A stretch of DNA of 64,000 nt from NCBI GenBank assembly GCA_964508915.1, contig CAZDVK010000002.1, positions 112,806 to 176,805 of the forward strand, given 5' to 3'. Both the position numbers and the translations under genes were made by a program. Position 1 is the first letter of the stretch; each line of letters begins with the position of its first letter. Source of the DNA: CAZDVK01 sp964508915. Its GTDB lineage: Bacteria > Pseudomonadota > Alphaproteobacteria > Paracaedibacterales > CAIULA01. Shown here piece by piece: positions 9,883 through 17,941 of this stretch. The notes beneath the pieces are model-generated. The model was not told where the DNA came from and made no database searches. It was given only the letters and a program-made list of their open reading frames with translations.

Positions 9883-10620
9883 CTAATTGCTTGCATTCTT
9901 TAGAAAACGGACACTTCCGATGTAGTTGATGGATAAGTTTTTAGTTAAAGACCACGTGCGGTGTAACACCGAATAGTTCATTCCCTTCAGGTCTACAAAA
10001 TGTAGGCCATTTTTTTCTAAATAAGAATTTAGGTCACTGGGGGTTACAAATTTCTGCCACTGATGTGTTTGCAGTGGCACAAGCCTGAGGATATATTCAG
10101 CACCAATGATAGCGCCTAGGTAAGATTGCCACGTTTGATTAAGTGTTGAAATAAAAAGGGACCCCGTTGGTTTTAAAAGACGGGCGCAGTTTTTTAAAAA
10201 AATGTCACAATTTTCAACATGTTCAATAATTTCCAAAGCTAAAACAATGTCAAATTTTTCATCAGACATTTCTTCAATACTGGTGCATATGTATTGGATA
10301 TCCAGGTTATTTTGTTGTGCGTGTTGTATTGCAACGTCAATAGATTTTTGACTGGCGTCAACGCCTGTAACAGTTGCACCAAGGCGCGCCATAGGTTCAC
10401 ACAAAATTCCACCACCACAGCCAACATCAAGAACTTTTAACCCCTGAAAAGGCTTAAGGTCATTAGTGGGGGGCGAATTTTTAAGAACTTGTTCTTTAAT
10501 ATAACGAATTCGACATGGGTTCATAGCATGCAAAATGCTATGGGGGCCTTTTGGGCTCCACCAATTATCTGCCATAGAATCAAAATGATGAATTTCATCT
10601 TGGGAAATGGTCGTGGTCAC
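9883..10620 (-). CDS. ubiG: Bifunctional ubiquinone O-methyltransferase UbiG
   Basis: Catalyses both SAM-dependent O-methylations in ubiquinone biosynthesis. The 245-residue product has the family N-terminus (EIHHFDSMADNWWSPKGPH), SAM motif I VLDVGCGGGILCEPMARLG near residues 64-82, and later motifs ALEIIEHVENCD and LFISTLNQT. The start is GTG at 10618-10620, preceded by AAGGA with 6 nt spacing, which settles it over later ATGs. It follows the rhodanese gene with a 9-bp gap on the same strand, so the two are probably cotranscribed. This indicates ubiquinone-based respiration. Confidence 0.95.
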   Translation of the reverse strand: MTTTISQDEIHHFDSMADNWWSPKGPHSILHAMNPCRIRYIKEQVLKNSPPTNDLKPFQGLKVLDVGCGGGILCEPMARLGATVTGVDASQKSIDVAIQHAQQNNLDIQYICTSIEEMSDEKFDIVLALEIIEHVENCDIFLKNCARLLKPTGSLFISTLNQTWQSYLGAIIGAEYILRLVPLQTHQWQKFVTPSDLNSYLEKNGLHFVDLKGMNYSVLHRTWSLTKNLSINYIGSVRFLKNASN

Positions 10621-10629
10621 AAAAAGTCC

Positions 10630-10947
10630 TTAATAAATTGGCATTGTGGGGTCAATGGTTTGAGACCATGCATGAACGCCACCCTTCAGACTATATACAT
10701 TTTTAAAGCCCGCTGAAAGCAGTAATAAGGCAGCACGCTGACTGCGAATGCCGTGGTGACACACTGTAACAATGGGGATATTTTTGGGAATATGATCGAA
10801 ATGTTGATCCAGTTCATGCAGCGGTATCAAAAGGCTTTCGGAAATAGTGCAAATACTTGTTTCTTCTGGAAGACGCACGTCAACAAGGCAAAACTTTTCA
10901 CCTTTGTTCATTTTTTCTTTTAAAATTTGCGGGGAAATTTCTTCCAT
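10630..10947 (-). CDS. Single-domain rhodanese-like protein
   Basis: A 105-residue cytosolic protein that is one rhodanese domain. The active-site loop is VCHHGIRS (catalytic Cys near residue 62), preceded by the CH2A-like VDVRLPEE motif and followed by GFKNVYSLKGGVHAW. Such proteins carry persulfide sulfur in sulfurtransfer reactions; the acceptor is unknown. It is the first gene of a likely two-gene operon with ubiG. A possible promoter on the minus strand (TTGTAC, 18 bp, TAGAAT) lies upstream around 10980-11010, but the -35 match is poor. Confidence 0.9.
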   Translation of the reverse strand: MEEISPQILKEKMNKGEKFCLVDVRLPEETSICTISESLLIPLHELDQHFDHIPKNIPIVTVCHHGIRSQRAALLLLSAGFKNVYSLKGGVHAWSQTIDPTMPIY

Positions 10948-11068
10948 CAGCTCATATATTTTTTCGAACTACCGTTTCATTCTACCTTAAAGTTTGCATA
11001 TAGTACAAACCAGTTCTTGACCGTGTATAGATTTTGTGGAAAGTTATAGGCAGGTTTTATCACTTTCA

Positions 11069-11145
11069 GGGCCTGTAGTTCAGTTGGTTAGAACCCTCCG
11101 CTCATAACGGAGTTGTCGTAGGTTCGAGTCCTACCGGGCCCACCA
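11069..11145 (+). tRNA. tRNA with CAU anticodon, probably tRNA-Ile2 (lysidine type)
   Basis: A 77-nt cloverleaf with encoded CCA. The acceptor GGGCCTG pairs with CGGGCCC (one G-U), the anticodon stem is CTCCG/CGGAG with loop CTCATAA (anticodon CAT), and the T arm is GTAGG TTCGAGT CCTAC. The anticodon fits elongator Met or Ile2. The G1-C72 rich acceptor and the D and T arms resemble the alphaproteobacterial lysidine-modified Ile2 more than elongator Met. The first acceptor pair is Watson-Crick, so it is not the initiator. It ends 12 bp before the cmk start. Confidence 0.93.
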
Positions 11146-11157
11146 TTTTAAAGATTT

Positions 11158-11814
11158 ATGTCAATTATCATTGCGGTTGATGGACCGGCTAGTTCGGGTA
11201 AAGGAACCATTGCTAAGTATTTAGCAAATCGGTACAACTTAAAACATTTGGATACAGGCCTTTTGTACCGAAAACTGGCATATGAGGTGGTTCAAAAAAA
11301 AATAGCCCCTACAGATCAAGAAACTGTCACTGATTTGTGCCGTCATTTTGACTTTTCAGACCTTTCAGATCCAGCCTTAAAAAATGAAGCCATAGGGTCT
11401 GTTGCTTCTCAAGTAGCGATTTACCCTAACGTGCGTTCTATTATTAACGCCTATATTCAAAATTTTGCAGCGTCTATTGAAGATTTTTATGTGGGTGGCG
11501 TTTTTGATGGACGGGACGTGGGAACCGTTATTTTTCCAAATGCAACGTTAAAATTATTTATTACAGCAACACCAGAGGTGCGATCTGAAAGACGCCGGTT
11601 GGAAATGCAGCAACGGGGCACTGAAATATCCGATTCTTTGGCAGCCATTCAAAACCGAGATCAACGGGATTCAAACCGTTCTGTCGCCCCTTTGGTACCA
11701 GCAGTAGATGCCTGTATTGTTGATACATCTTGCCTAAAAAAAGATGAAGTTGAGCACCAAATTAGTCTTATTGTGGAAAAGGGCATACCAGGTCTGGGTT
11801 TGGCAAAAAGCTGA
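11158..11814 (+). CDS. cmk: (d)CMP kinase
   Basis: Phosphorylates CMP and dCMP for nucleotide synthesis. The 218-residue product has the P-loop GPASSGKGTIAKYLA at residues 9-23, LDTGLLYR (nucleotide-binding) at about 37-44, and the CMP-kinase hallmark FDGRDVGTVIFPNA near residue 120, followed by the lid-type region with RRRLEMQQRG. Length matches the family. It is placed directly after the CAU tRNA and before era, at a spacing of about 130 bp that contains a weak hairpin (GGTAAGAG/CTCTACC near 11850). In many bacteria cmk precedes rpsA; here it does not. Confidence 0.95.
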   Translation: MSIIIAVDGPASSGKGTIAKYLANRYNLKHLDTGLLYRKLAYEVVQKKIAPTDQETVTDLCRHFDFSDLSDPALKNEAIGSVASQVAIYPNVRSIINAYIQNFAASIEDFYVGGVFDGRDVGTVIFPNATLKLFITATPEVRSERRRLEMQQRGTEISDSLAAIQNRDQRDSNRSVAPLVPAVDACIVDTSCLKKDEVEHQISLIVEKGIPGLGLAKS

Positions 11815-11945
11815 CGCCAGCCCTTTAAGTAAAATCTTTTGGTGTGGTAAGAGTTTTAAGCACTCTACCTTAATAAAAAATTAATCCCGATTTTGGTTCA
11901 AACCGGTGTATGCTAAAAAGAAATATTTTTATATACATCAAAAAA

Positions 11946-12842
11946 ATGCCAAGTAATCATCAAAAATGTGGATTTGTCGCTGTTTTAGGGCAGCCTAATG
12001 CTGGAAAGTCAACACTAGTCAATCATTTAGTGGGCAGTAAGGTTTCTATTGTATCCCCAAAAGTTCAAACCACACGGCGCCGTATTCTGGGAATTACGAT
12101 TCATAAAGAAACCCAACTTATTTTAATGGATACGCCAGGTATTTTTTCACCATCAAAGCCTTTAGAGAGTAGCATGGTTAAAGCAGCCCTGGATGCCAGC
12201 GGTGAAGCTGACATAAACTTACTGCTTGTGGATGTAAAGAAAAAAACCTTTACCGGGGATTTTAAAATTATTGATGGTTTATCCAAAAAAATTCCCTTAT
12301 TCGTTGCTTTGAATAAGGTCGATTTGATTGAGCCGGAAAAACTTCTTGAGATTGCAAAATCTTTCCAAGATCAATACCCACATATTCAATATATTTTTAT
12401 GATCTCAGCTAAAAAAGGTTCTGGGACAGAAAAATTGTTGGAATCCTTAACCTCCCAAATGCCTGAAAGCCCATGGATGTATGAAGAGGACCAGCTGACA
12501 GATTTACCCTTGCGCCTTTGGGCGGCTGAAATTACGCGGGAACAGTTGGTTTTGCAACTGCGCCAGGAATTACCTTATGAAACTTTTGTGGAAACAGAAC
12601 AGTGGGAAACAACCAAAAATGGCAGTGTCAAAATTTCCCAGAAAATTGTTGTTGCCAAATCCGGACAAAAAGGAATTATCTTAGGAAAATCTGGTAGTCA
12701 AGTTAAAGCGATTGGTCAAAAAGCCCGTTTAGAGCTTGAAAAACATTTAGGCCATCCTGTTCACTTGTTTATTTTTGTGAAAGTAATGGAAAATTGGATG
12801 GAAAAACCCGCTGCTTTGAAAGAAGCAGGTCTGTTGCCATGA
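11946..12842 (+). CDS. era: GTPase Era, 16S rRNA maturation
   Basis: An essential GTPase that binds the 3' end of 16S rRNA during 30S assembly. It shows G1 GQPNAGKST, G2 with TTRRR, G3 DTPG, G4 NKVD and, in the last 80 residues, a KH domain with the GKSG loop (GIILGKSGSQVKAIG). The start is set at the ATG giving MPSNHQKCGFVAVLG, which matches the family N-terminus; an in-frame ATG 36 bp upstream (11910) would add a 12-residue basic extension. Neither has a clear Shine-Dalgarno. The stop overlaps the response regulator start as ATGA, so translation of the two is probably coupled. Confidence 0.95.
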   Translation: MPSNHQKCGFVAVLGQPNAGKSTLVNHLVGSKVSIVSPKVQTTRRRILGITIHKETQLILMDTPGIFSPSKPLESSMVKAALDASGEADINLLLVDVKKKTFTGDFKIIDGLSKKIPLFVALNKVDLIEPEKLLEIAKSFQDQYPHIQYIFMISAKKGSGTEKLLESLTSQMPESPWMYEEDQLTDLPLRLWAAEITREQLVLQLRQELPYETFVETEQWETTKNGSVKISQKIVVAKSGQKGIILGKSGSQVKAIGQKARLELEKHLGHPVHLFIFVKVMENWMEKPAALKEAGLLP

Positions 12843-13513
12843 GTGGCCATATTCTTGTCATTGATGACGATGCCAGGTTACGTGACCTGCTGCGGCGTTT
12901 TCTGCGAGAACATGGTTTTACTGTTGAAACAGCCGCCAATGCACAAGAGGCTAAATCTTTTTTAAAGGGTGAATCTTTTGATGCCATGATTTTAGATGTC
13001 ATGATGCCGGGCGAATCTGGTTTAAGTTTTGCCCAAGAATATTTAAAGGACAGTACAATTCCAATTCTGATGCTAACAGCACGTTACGAACTAGAGGATA
13101 AACTGAAAGCTTTTGATGCAGGTGTTCGTGATTATTTAACAAAACCTTTTGAACCCCTTGAACTTTTAGCACGCCTGAAGTCTGTTTTGAAGAATGAAGG
13201 TTCAAAAACCCTACCCCAACTGCGCCTTCGGCTTGGTGATTTTTCTTTTTTTCCGGACACAGGCGTTCTTAAAAAAGGGGCTGAAGATGTTCAGCTTAGC
13301 TTCACAGAGGTGATACTTTTAAAAACATTAGCCCAAAATCCCCGCCATCCTTTTTCAAGGGAGGACCTTGCCCAATGTATGGGGCATCGTGTTGATTTAA
13401 GAACGGTGGATGTTCAAATAGGAAGGCTTCGTAAAAAAATAGAAGGTGACAGCAAACAATCACGCTATATTCAAACCATTCGACATATAGGGTACGCCTT
13501 ATGCCCGGATTAG
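12839..13513 (+). CDS. OmpR/PhoB-family response regulator
   Basis: A DNA-binding two-component response regulator of 224 residues. The receiver domain has the acidic pair at D9-D11, the phospho-acceptor D53 in MILDVMMPGESG, a Thr in MLTAR and the Lys in YLTKPFEP. The C-terminal winged-helix Trans_reg_C domain has DLRTVDVQIGRLRKKIEGD and RHIGYALCPD. The start is the ATG that overlaps the era stop (ATGA); an upstream in-frame ATG inside era gives a non-family N-terminus. The last 13 bp overlap the sensor kinase gene. Of alphaproteobacterial pairs it most resembles PetR-type regulators, but the target genes cannot be named. Confidence 0.93.
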   Translation: MSGHILVIDDDARLRDLLRRFLREHGFTVETAANAQEAKSFLKGESFDAMILDVMMPGESGLSFAQEYLKDSTIPILMLTARYELEDKLKAFDAGVRDYLTKPFEPLELLARLKSVLKNEGSKTLPQLRLRLGDFSFFPDTGVLKKGAEDVQLSFTEVILLKTLAQNPRHPFSREDLAQCMGHRVDLRTVDVQIGRLRKKIEGDSKQSRYIQTIRHIGYALCPD

Positions 13514-14832
13514 AGTTCAAACTTTTTAAAACCAAAAAATTCAAACTTGACCGGTTTTTACCAAAAAGCTTGTTTGCACGCTCGTTGCTTATTTTGCTAA
13601 CGCCTTTGATTTTAGTTCAAATAGTTTTAGGCTACATTTTTTTTGATCGTCATACAGAAACTATTTTAAGGCAGGTTTCGTCCAATATTGCTGGGGACAT
13701 TGCATTGGTTGTGGACTTGTTTGAACGAGACAACGATTTCGAACGCCTAAAAAATACAACCCTTAATACCTTGGGTTTTGATTTGTCGTTAGAGCCGAAC
13801 GAAGTCTTAAATCAAGCCGGTCTTTATAAAAAAACATGGTTATACCAGTTTTTGGGCAATGCTTTAGAAGAAAAAGTTCACGTGCCTTACTTTGTGCGTA
13901 TGACCCAAGATTTTATTTTTGTCAAACTGGCCACAACGAAGGGGGTTTTAACCGTTTCCTTTTTACGAAAACGGTTATTTAGTCGTACAACCCCCCTTGT
14001 TCTTATTTGGACAACTGCTTCGGCGCTTCTATTATTTTTGGTGGCGTCTATTTTTATGCGCAATCAAATTCGCCCCATTCGCCAATTATCCGAAGCGGCT
14101 GAACGTTTCGGAAAAGGGGATGAATCGATTACTTTTAACCCCCGTGGTGCTACCGAAGTACGTAAGGCAGGGTTTGCTTTTCAGGTAATGCGCGATCGAA
14201 TTAAGCGCCATTTATCGGAACGTCTTGAGTCTTTGGCAGGCGTTTCCCATGATTTAAGAACTCCATTAACGCGTATGCGTTTGCAATTGGCGTTAATGCC
14301 CGAAACAGACGATACAAAGGCGTTGCAGGAAGATATTAAGTTAATGTCGCAAATGGTTGAGGGATTTTTGGTTTATGCTCAAGGAACTCAAGATGAGCCT
14401 TTTCAAACCGTTTATTTAGCTGATTGGCTTGAGAAAAAACTAACTCCCCTTCAAGAAGATAAATTTAAAATTAATATTACTTGCCCGAAAATTATAAAAA
14501 TTTCAATAAAAGAGAGCACTTTTAACCGTTGCTTAACTAATTTAGTGGTAAATTCTAGATGCTACGCTAGTAAAGTTGAGGTTTTTGTTCAAAAAGATCA
14601 CAACTTTGTTGAGTTTTACGTAGATGATGATGGGCCTGGCATTCCGCTTGCAGAGCGTGAGAATGTTTTTAAGCCTTTCTATCGTCTAGACCAGGCCCGA
14701 AACTTAGACAAGGGGGGCGTAGGCTTGGGCCTGAATATTGCAAGAGATTGTGTGCGCAGCCATGGTGGGCAAATTTATTTAAGAACATCACCGTTAGGGG
14801 GACTTCGGGTTATTATTCGCCTTCCTATCTGA
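13501..14832 (+). CDS. EnvZ-type sensor histidine kinase
   Basis: The membrane partner of the preceding response regulator (443 residues, start overlapping its 3' end). TM1 is at about 25-46 and TM2 at about 162-180, bounding a periplasmic region of about 115 residues. Next come a HAMP domain, the DHp H-box GVSHDLRTPLTRMR with the phospho-accepting His at about 250, and a HATPase domain with N-box NLVVNS, DDGPGIP and GGVGLGLNIA. The architecture is EnvZ/PetP-like. Coupling to era through overlapping starts suggests constant low-level expression. The signal is unknown. Confidence 0.92.
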   Translation: MPGLEFKLFKTKKFKLDRFLPKSLFARSLLILLTPLILVQIVLGYIFFDRHTETILRQVSSNIAGDIALVVDLFERDNDFERLKNTTLNTLGFDLSLEPNEVLNQAGLYKKTWLYQFLGNALEEKVHVPYFVRMTQDFIFVKLATTKGVLTVSFLRKRLFSRTTPLVLIWTTASALLLFLVASIFMRNQIRPIRQLSEAAERFGKGDESITFNPRGATEVRKAGFAFQVMRDRIKRHLSERLESLAGVSHDLRTPLTRMRLQLALMPETDDTKALQEDIKLMSQMVEGFLVYAQGTQDEPFQTVYLADWLEKKLTPLQEDKFKINITCPKIIKISIKESTFNRCLTNLVVNSRCYASKVEVFVQKDHNFVEFYVDDDGPGIPLAERENVFKPFYRLDQARNLDKGGVGLGLNIARDCVRSHGGQIYLRTSPLGGLRVIIRLPI

Positions 14833-14869
14833 CGGTTTAACCAATTGGGTTAGAAGAGGGAAGGGTAAA

Positions 14870-15358
14870 ATGACAACGAAAACATTTCGTGAACCGGAAC
14901 ACGAAGAAAAAAAAAGCAGCAGTTCATCGGCAGACCCTATGAACGCAGCAGCGGAAATGTTTCAAGCATTTTCTAAAAATATGAAATTGCCTGAAGTTGA
15001 CCGGGAATTTTTGATTAATAATCATAAAAAAAATATGGAAGCTATGAATGAAGCCAATAAAATGGCTATTGAGGTTTTAAAGTCCATTGCCCAGCTTCAA
15101 ACGCAATATACGCGTCAAACATTTGAAGATATGACCAGAATTGTGCAAGAGCTGAACAGTTCGTCAAAAAATCATCAATGGAATGCACCTAACCATACAA
15201 ACCATATTCGCGATATGATGGTGCGCGCGTTTGATCATTCAAACCAGGTTTCTGGTATCGTTGCGCGGTCAGGTCAACAGCTATATGGTGATTTGCAAGA
15301 ACGTTTCAACGAAAATGGTGAAAATACAAGCAAACCTTCTAACAAAAAGAAACACTAG
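14870..15358 (+). CDS. Phasin family protein
   Basis: A 162-residue soluble helical protein with the phasin-type core: AAEMFQAFSKNMKLPEVD, NHKKNMEAMNEANKMAIE and QTQYTRQTFEDMTRIVQEL, a PhaP-like pattern of hydrophobic heptads. Phasins coat polyhydroxyalkanoate granules. The first 20 residues are Glu/Lys/Ser-rich and the C-terminus is basic and disordered. A good ribosome site (GGGAAGGG) precedes the ATG. No phaC, phaZ or phaR is in the window. Family assignment is by pattern; a small helical protein with another role is possible. Confidence 0.75.
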   Translation: MTTKTFREPEHEEKKSSSSSADPMNAAAEMFQAFSKNMKLPEVDREFLINNHKKNMEAMNEANKMAIEVLKSIAQLQTQYTRQTFEDMTRIVQELNSSSKNHQWNAPNHTNHIRDMMVRAFDHSNQVSGIVARSGQQLYGDLQERFNENGENTSKPSNKKKH

Positions 15359-15389
15359 TATATAAAGCGTATCTTTTAGATTCTTCATG

Positions 15390-15422
15390 CGTCCAAAGCA
15401 GACTTGGACGGAAGTTTCTTCT
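15390..15422 (+). terminator. Possible terminator after the phasin gene
   Basis: CGTCCAA (15390-15396) and TTGGACG (15404-15410) form a 7-bp perfect stem with a 7-nt loop, followed by a T-rich but interrupted tail (GAAGTTTCTTCTTT). It sits 32 bp after the phasin stop and before the opposing tRNA-Phe. The tail is not a clean T-run, so this is tentative. Confidence 0.35.
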
Positions 15423-15463
15423 TTGATTAGGAAATAAGAATGTGGTTATTTGTAGACAGAAAA

Positions 15464-15539
15464 TGGTGCCCAGAGCCGGAATCGAACCAGCGACACAGGG
15501 ATTTTCAGTCCCTTGCTCTACCAACTGAGCTATCTGGGC
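15464..15539 (-). tRNA. tRNA-Phe (GAA)
   Basis: A 76-nt cloverleaf with encoded CCA on the minus strand. The acceptor GCCCAGA pairs with TCTGGGC, the anticodon stem is AGGGA/TCCCT with loop CTGAAAA (anticodon GAA), and the T loop is TTCGATT. All arms are intact. It is preceded by a good sigma-70-type promoter. Confidence 0.97.
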
Positions 15540-15548
15540 AATAAGAAC

Positions 15549-15577
15549 TTTATAATGTGAAAAAAAGGGCCTGTCCA
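15549..15577 (-). promoter_or_regulatory. Sigma-70-type promoter of tRNA-Phe
   Basis: On the minus strand TGGACA (15572-15577) and TATAAA (15549-15554) are separated by exactly 17 bp. Each matches five of six consensus bases. The predicted start point lies a few bases before the tRNA 5' end at 15539. This is the best promoter match I noticed in the window. Confidence 0.65.
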
Positions 15578-15718
15578 TAGTTTCTTCACATTTTTTAAAG
15601 AAAACTGCTGCAAAATGCTTTTTCAATTCTTAAAGCAAAAATTTATTTAAAAAATTAACGAATAAATAATAAAGTTACGCGCATAATAATTTTGTTAGAA
15701 CATTAAAGAAAAAGACTA

Positions 15719-16582
15719 ATGAAAGTTTTAATTGGTTTTATTATTGTTATTGCCTGTATTGTCATAGGTTACATGGTTGGTGGGGGCCATTTATCCGTAT
15801 TATGGCAACCTTCAGAATTTATTATCATTTTTGGTTCTTCTGTTGGGGCATTTATTGTTGCAAATCCACCTGACGTTTTGAAAAGCGCTATTGGTGCTTT
15901 GCGTGCTGCCGTTAAGGGGCCCAAATATCAAAAAGCAGAATACGTAGAAATGCTATGTGTTATGTATACCATCATTAAATTAATCAAGAACAAAGGCACA
16001 GTTGTTTTGGATAATCATATTGATAACCCCAATGACAGTCCTATTTTTCAAAAATACCCTTTGTTTTTGGGTAACCAACGGGGCATTAATTTTTTGTGTG
16101 ATTACCTAAGAATGATGACCATGGGAAGTGATAACCCACATCAAATGGATGACATCATGGAAAAGGAAATAGAAAAAGCTGAACATGAATTTCACGCCAT
16201 TGTGTCAGCGTTTCAGAATATGGCCGATGGTATGCCAGCTTTAGGCATTGTGGCTGCTGTTCTTGGGGTTATTCACACAATGGGTTCTATTAGCCAGCCC
16301 CCTGAAATTTTAGGGAAATTAATTGGTGCTGCTTTAGTTGGAACGTTTGGGGGGGTTTTACTTTCTTATGGATTTGTGGGGCCCATAAGCCAAGCTATCA
16401 AAGCAGCCTATGATGCAGAAATTAGTTATTTAAATTCGTTACGTTCTTTGATTTTGGCTTATTTAAATGGTTATGCGCCTATTATTGCCGTTGAATACGC
16501 ACGCAAAACAATTGATGAACATCACCGACCAACTTTTGTCGAAATTGAAGAGATTGTGTCTAAAATTCCTGATCCTGAATAA
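15719..16582 (+). CDS. motA: Flagellar motor stator protein MotA
   Basis: The proton-conducting stator subunit of the flagellar motor (287 residues). It has four membrane segments, at about residues 3-20, 34-52, 168-190 and 203-225. The cytoplasmic loop holds the torque-generating charged region, and the proton-channel prolines are in GMPALGIVAAVLGVIHTMG and ISQPPEILGKLIGAALVGTFGGVL. The ATG directly follows an A-rich leader. motB follows 9 bp downstream. No other flagellar gene is in the window. TolQ/ExbB homology is distant, and length and the partner MotB make MotA clear. Confidence 0.95.
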   Translation: MKVLIGFIIVIACIVIGYMVGGGHLSVLWQPSEFIIIFGSSVGAFIVANPPDVLKSAIGALRAAVKGPKYQKAEYVEMLCVMYTIIKLIKNKGTVVLDNHIDNPNDSPIFQKYPLFLGNQRGINFLCDYLRMMTMGSDNPHQMDDIMEKEIEKAEHEFHAIVSAFQNMADGMPALGIVAAVLGVIHTMGSISQPPEILGKLIGAALVGTFGGVLLSYGFVGPISQAIKAAYDAEISYLNSLRSLILAYLNGYAPIIAVEYARKTIDEHHRPTFVEIEEIVSKIPDPE

Positions 16583-16591
16583 GGGTGCATC

Positions 16592-17581
16592 ATGGATAAA
16601 AAAAACCAACCTATCATCATTAAAAGGGTAAAAAAAGCAGCCCACAGCCATCACGGTGGAAGTTGGAAAATTGCTTATGCTGACTTTGTAACGGCGATGA
16701 TGGCATTTTTTTTGTTGATGTGGCTGATCAATATTATTACGGAAGAACAACGAAAAGGTATTGCTGACTATTTTGCACCGAATTTTATTGATATGAATGC
16801 AAAGGTAGGAAGCGCCGGCATGATGAGCGGGTTAAACATATCAGGACCCAACAATAGTGATGGAAAGAAAGATTCAACCACCCATGTCAAAACACCTATT
16901 GTGCAGCCAGATGCAAATAAAAATGATTCTACATCTACACAGTATGTCATTGACTTTAATGACAAAGGGGCGCGAAAAGAAAACGACCCAACATCAAAAA
17001 ATGATAAAACCAACGAAAAAGATTTGAAAGACAACACATCTATTTTGACGGAACACAATATGCAGCTGGGGTTAGGTGATAAAAAAACAAACTTCAAAGA
17101 AAAAACAGATCAAGAAGATATGCTGAAAGCGGCATATGATATGCATACGTTGATTGGTGAATCAGCAGAACTAAAAGATTTGTTAGAGCAAGTTTTATTT
17201 GAAATGACACCTGAAGGGCTTTTGATTCAAATTGTTGATAAGGGAAATAAACCCATGTTTCCTTCTGGCAATAGTTCACCGTTGCCGCATGCTAAAAATC
17301 TTTTGGCTGTTATTGGGCGCAAAATTGAAAAACTTCCCAACCCAGTTATCATAACAGGTCATACAGATGCAACCCCATCTACAGACACGAAAGAGTATAG
17401 CAACTGGGAACTTTCATCCGATCGCGCGAATGCAGCGCGACGTGTGCTTAATGAATTCGGTGTTGAAAACAAAAGAATAGAGTCTGTTGTGGGGAAGGGG
17501 GCATCTATGCCACTCATTCAGTCCGAACCTTCAGATCCATCCAATAGACGTATCACAATACTTTTAAGAAGAACAAGTTAG
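16592..17581 (+). CDS. motB: Flagellar motor stator protein MotB
   Basis: Partner of MotA, anchoring the stator to peptidoglycan. The 329-residue product has a basic cytoplasmic tail, then AYADFVTAMMAFFLLMWLIN, with the conserved proton-binding Asp at residue 31 in the single membrane helix. A low-complexity Asn/Asp/Lys/Thr-rich linker follows at about 80-160. The OmpA-like peptidoglycan-binding domain is near the C-terminus (VIITGHTDATP, WELSSDRANAARRVL, NRRITILLRR). All functional residues are present, so the stator looks intact. An operon with motA is likely. Confidence 0.95.
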   Translation: MDKKNQPIIIKRVKKAAHSHHGGSWKIAYADFVTAMMAFFLLMWLINIITEEQRKGIADYFAPNFIDMNAKVGSAGMMSGLNISGPNNSDGKKDSTTHVKTPIVQPDANKNDSTSTQYVIDFNDKGARKENDPTSKNDKTNEKDLKDNTSILTEHNMQLGLGDKKTNFKEKTDQEDMLKAAYDMHTLIGESAELKDLLEQVLFEMTPEGLLIQIVDKGNKPMFPSGNSSPLPHAKNLLAVIGRKIEKLPNPVIITGHTDATPSTDTKEYSNWELSSDRANAARRVLNEFGVENKRIESVVGKGASMPLIQSEPSDPSNRRITILLRRTS

Positions 17582-17606
17582 GTAAAGTGAACCTTACCTT
17601 ATTTTT
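17580..17606 (+). terminator. Possible terminator after motB
   Basis: AGGTAA (17580-17585) and TTACCT (17594-17599) form a 6-bp stem with an 8-nt loop, followed by TATTTTTG. It overlaps the motB stop and reaches the convergent infA stop at 17599. The stem is short and AT-rich, so support is moderate at best. Confidence 0.4.
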
Positions 17607-17817
17607 GTCGGAAGGTGATACGGCCTTTTGTTAAGTCGTAAGGGGTCATTTCCACAACAACTTTGTCACCCGCTAGTACACGGATTCTGTTTTTGCGCAT
17701 ACGACCGGATGTGTGCGCCAGAATAATATGGTCATTCTCTAGTTTAACGCGAAAAGTCGCGTTGGGTAATAATTCAACGACAACACCGCTAAATTCAATT
17801 AAATCTTCTTTTGACAT
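17599..17817 (-). CDS. infA: Translation initiation factor IF-1
   Basis: A 72-residue S1-like OB-fold protein that binds the 30S A site during initiation. The family pattern is complete: MSKEDLIEFSGVV, LPNATFRVKLEND, ILAHTSGRMRKNRIRVLAGD and VVVEMTPYDLTKGRITFR. A GAGG ribosome site sits shortly before the ATG. It is convergent with motB, and a single-gene unit is likely. Confidence 0.98.
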   Translation of the reverse strand: MSKEDLIEFSGVVVELLPNATFRVKLENDHIILAHTSGRMRKNRIRVLAGDKVVVEMTPYDLTKGRITFRQK

Positions 17818-17902
17818 TCATCCTCTATAAAGGTTACAAAGCTTATTTTGAACGTATTGATACAAAACTTAAAGCTATAAGTAGCATGAATCCTGTCACA
17901 AA

Positions 17903-17925
17903 AGCAAGATTTCAAAGATTTTGCT
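17903..17925 (-). terminator. Possible terminator after lpxB
   Basis: On the minus strand AGCAAAATC and AAATCTTGCT can pair around a 4-nt loop (with one mismatch), followed by TTTTG. It lies 17 bp after the lpxB stop. The stem is imperfect. Confidence 0.35.
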
Positions 17926-17941
17926 ATAAAGGCCATAAATT

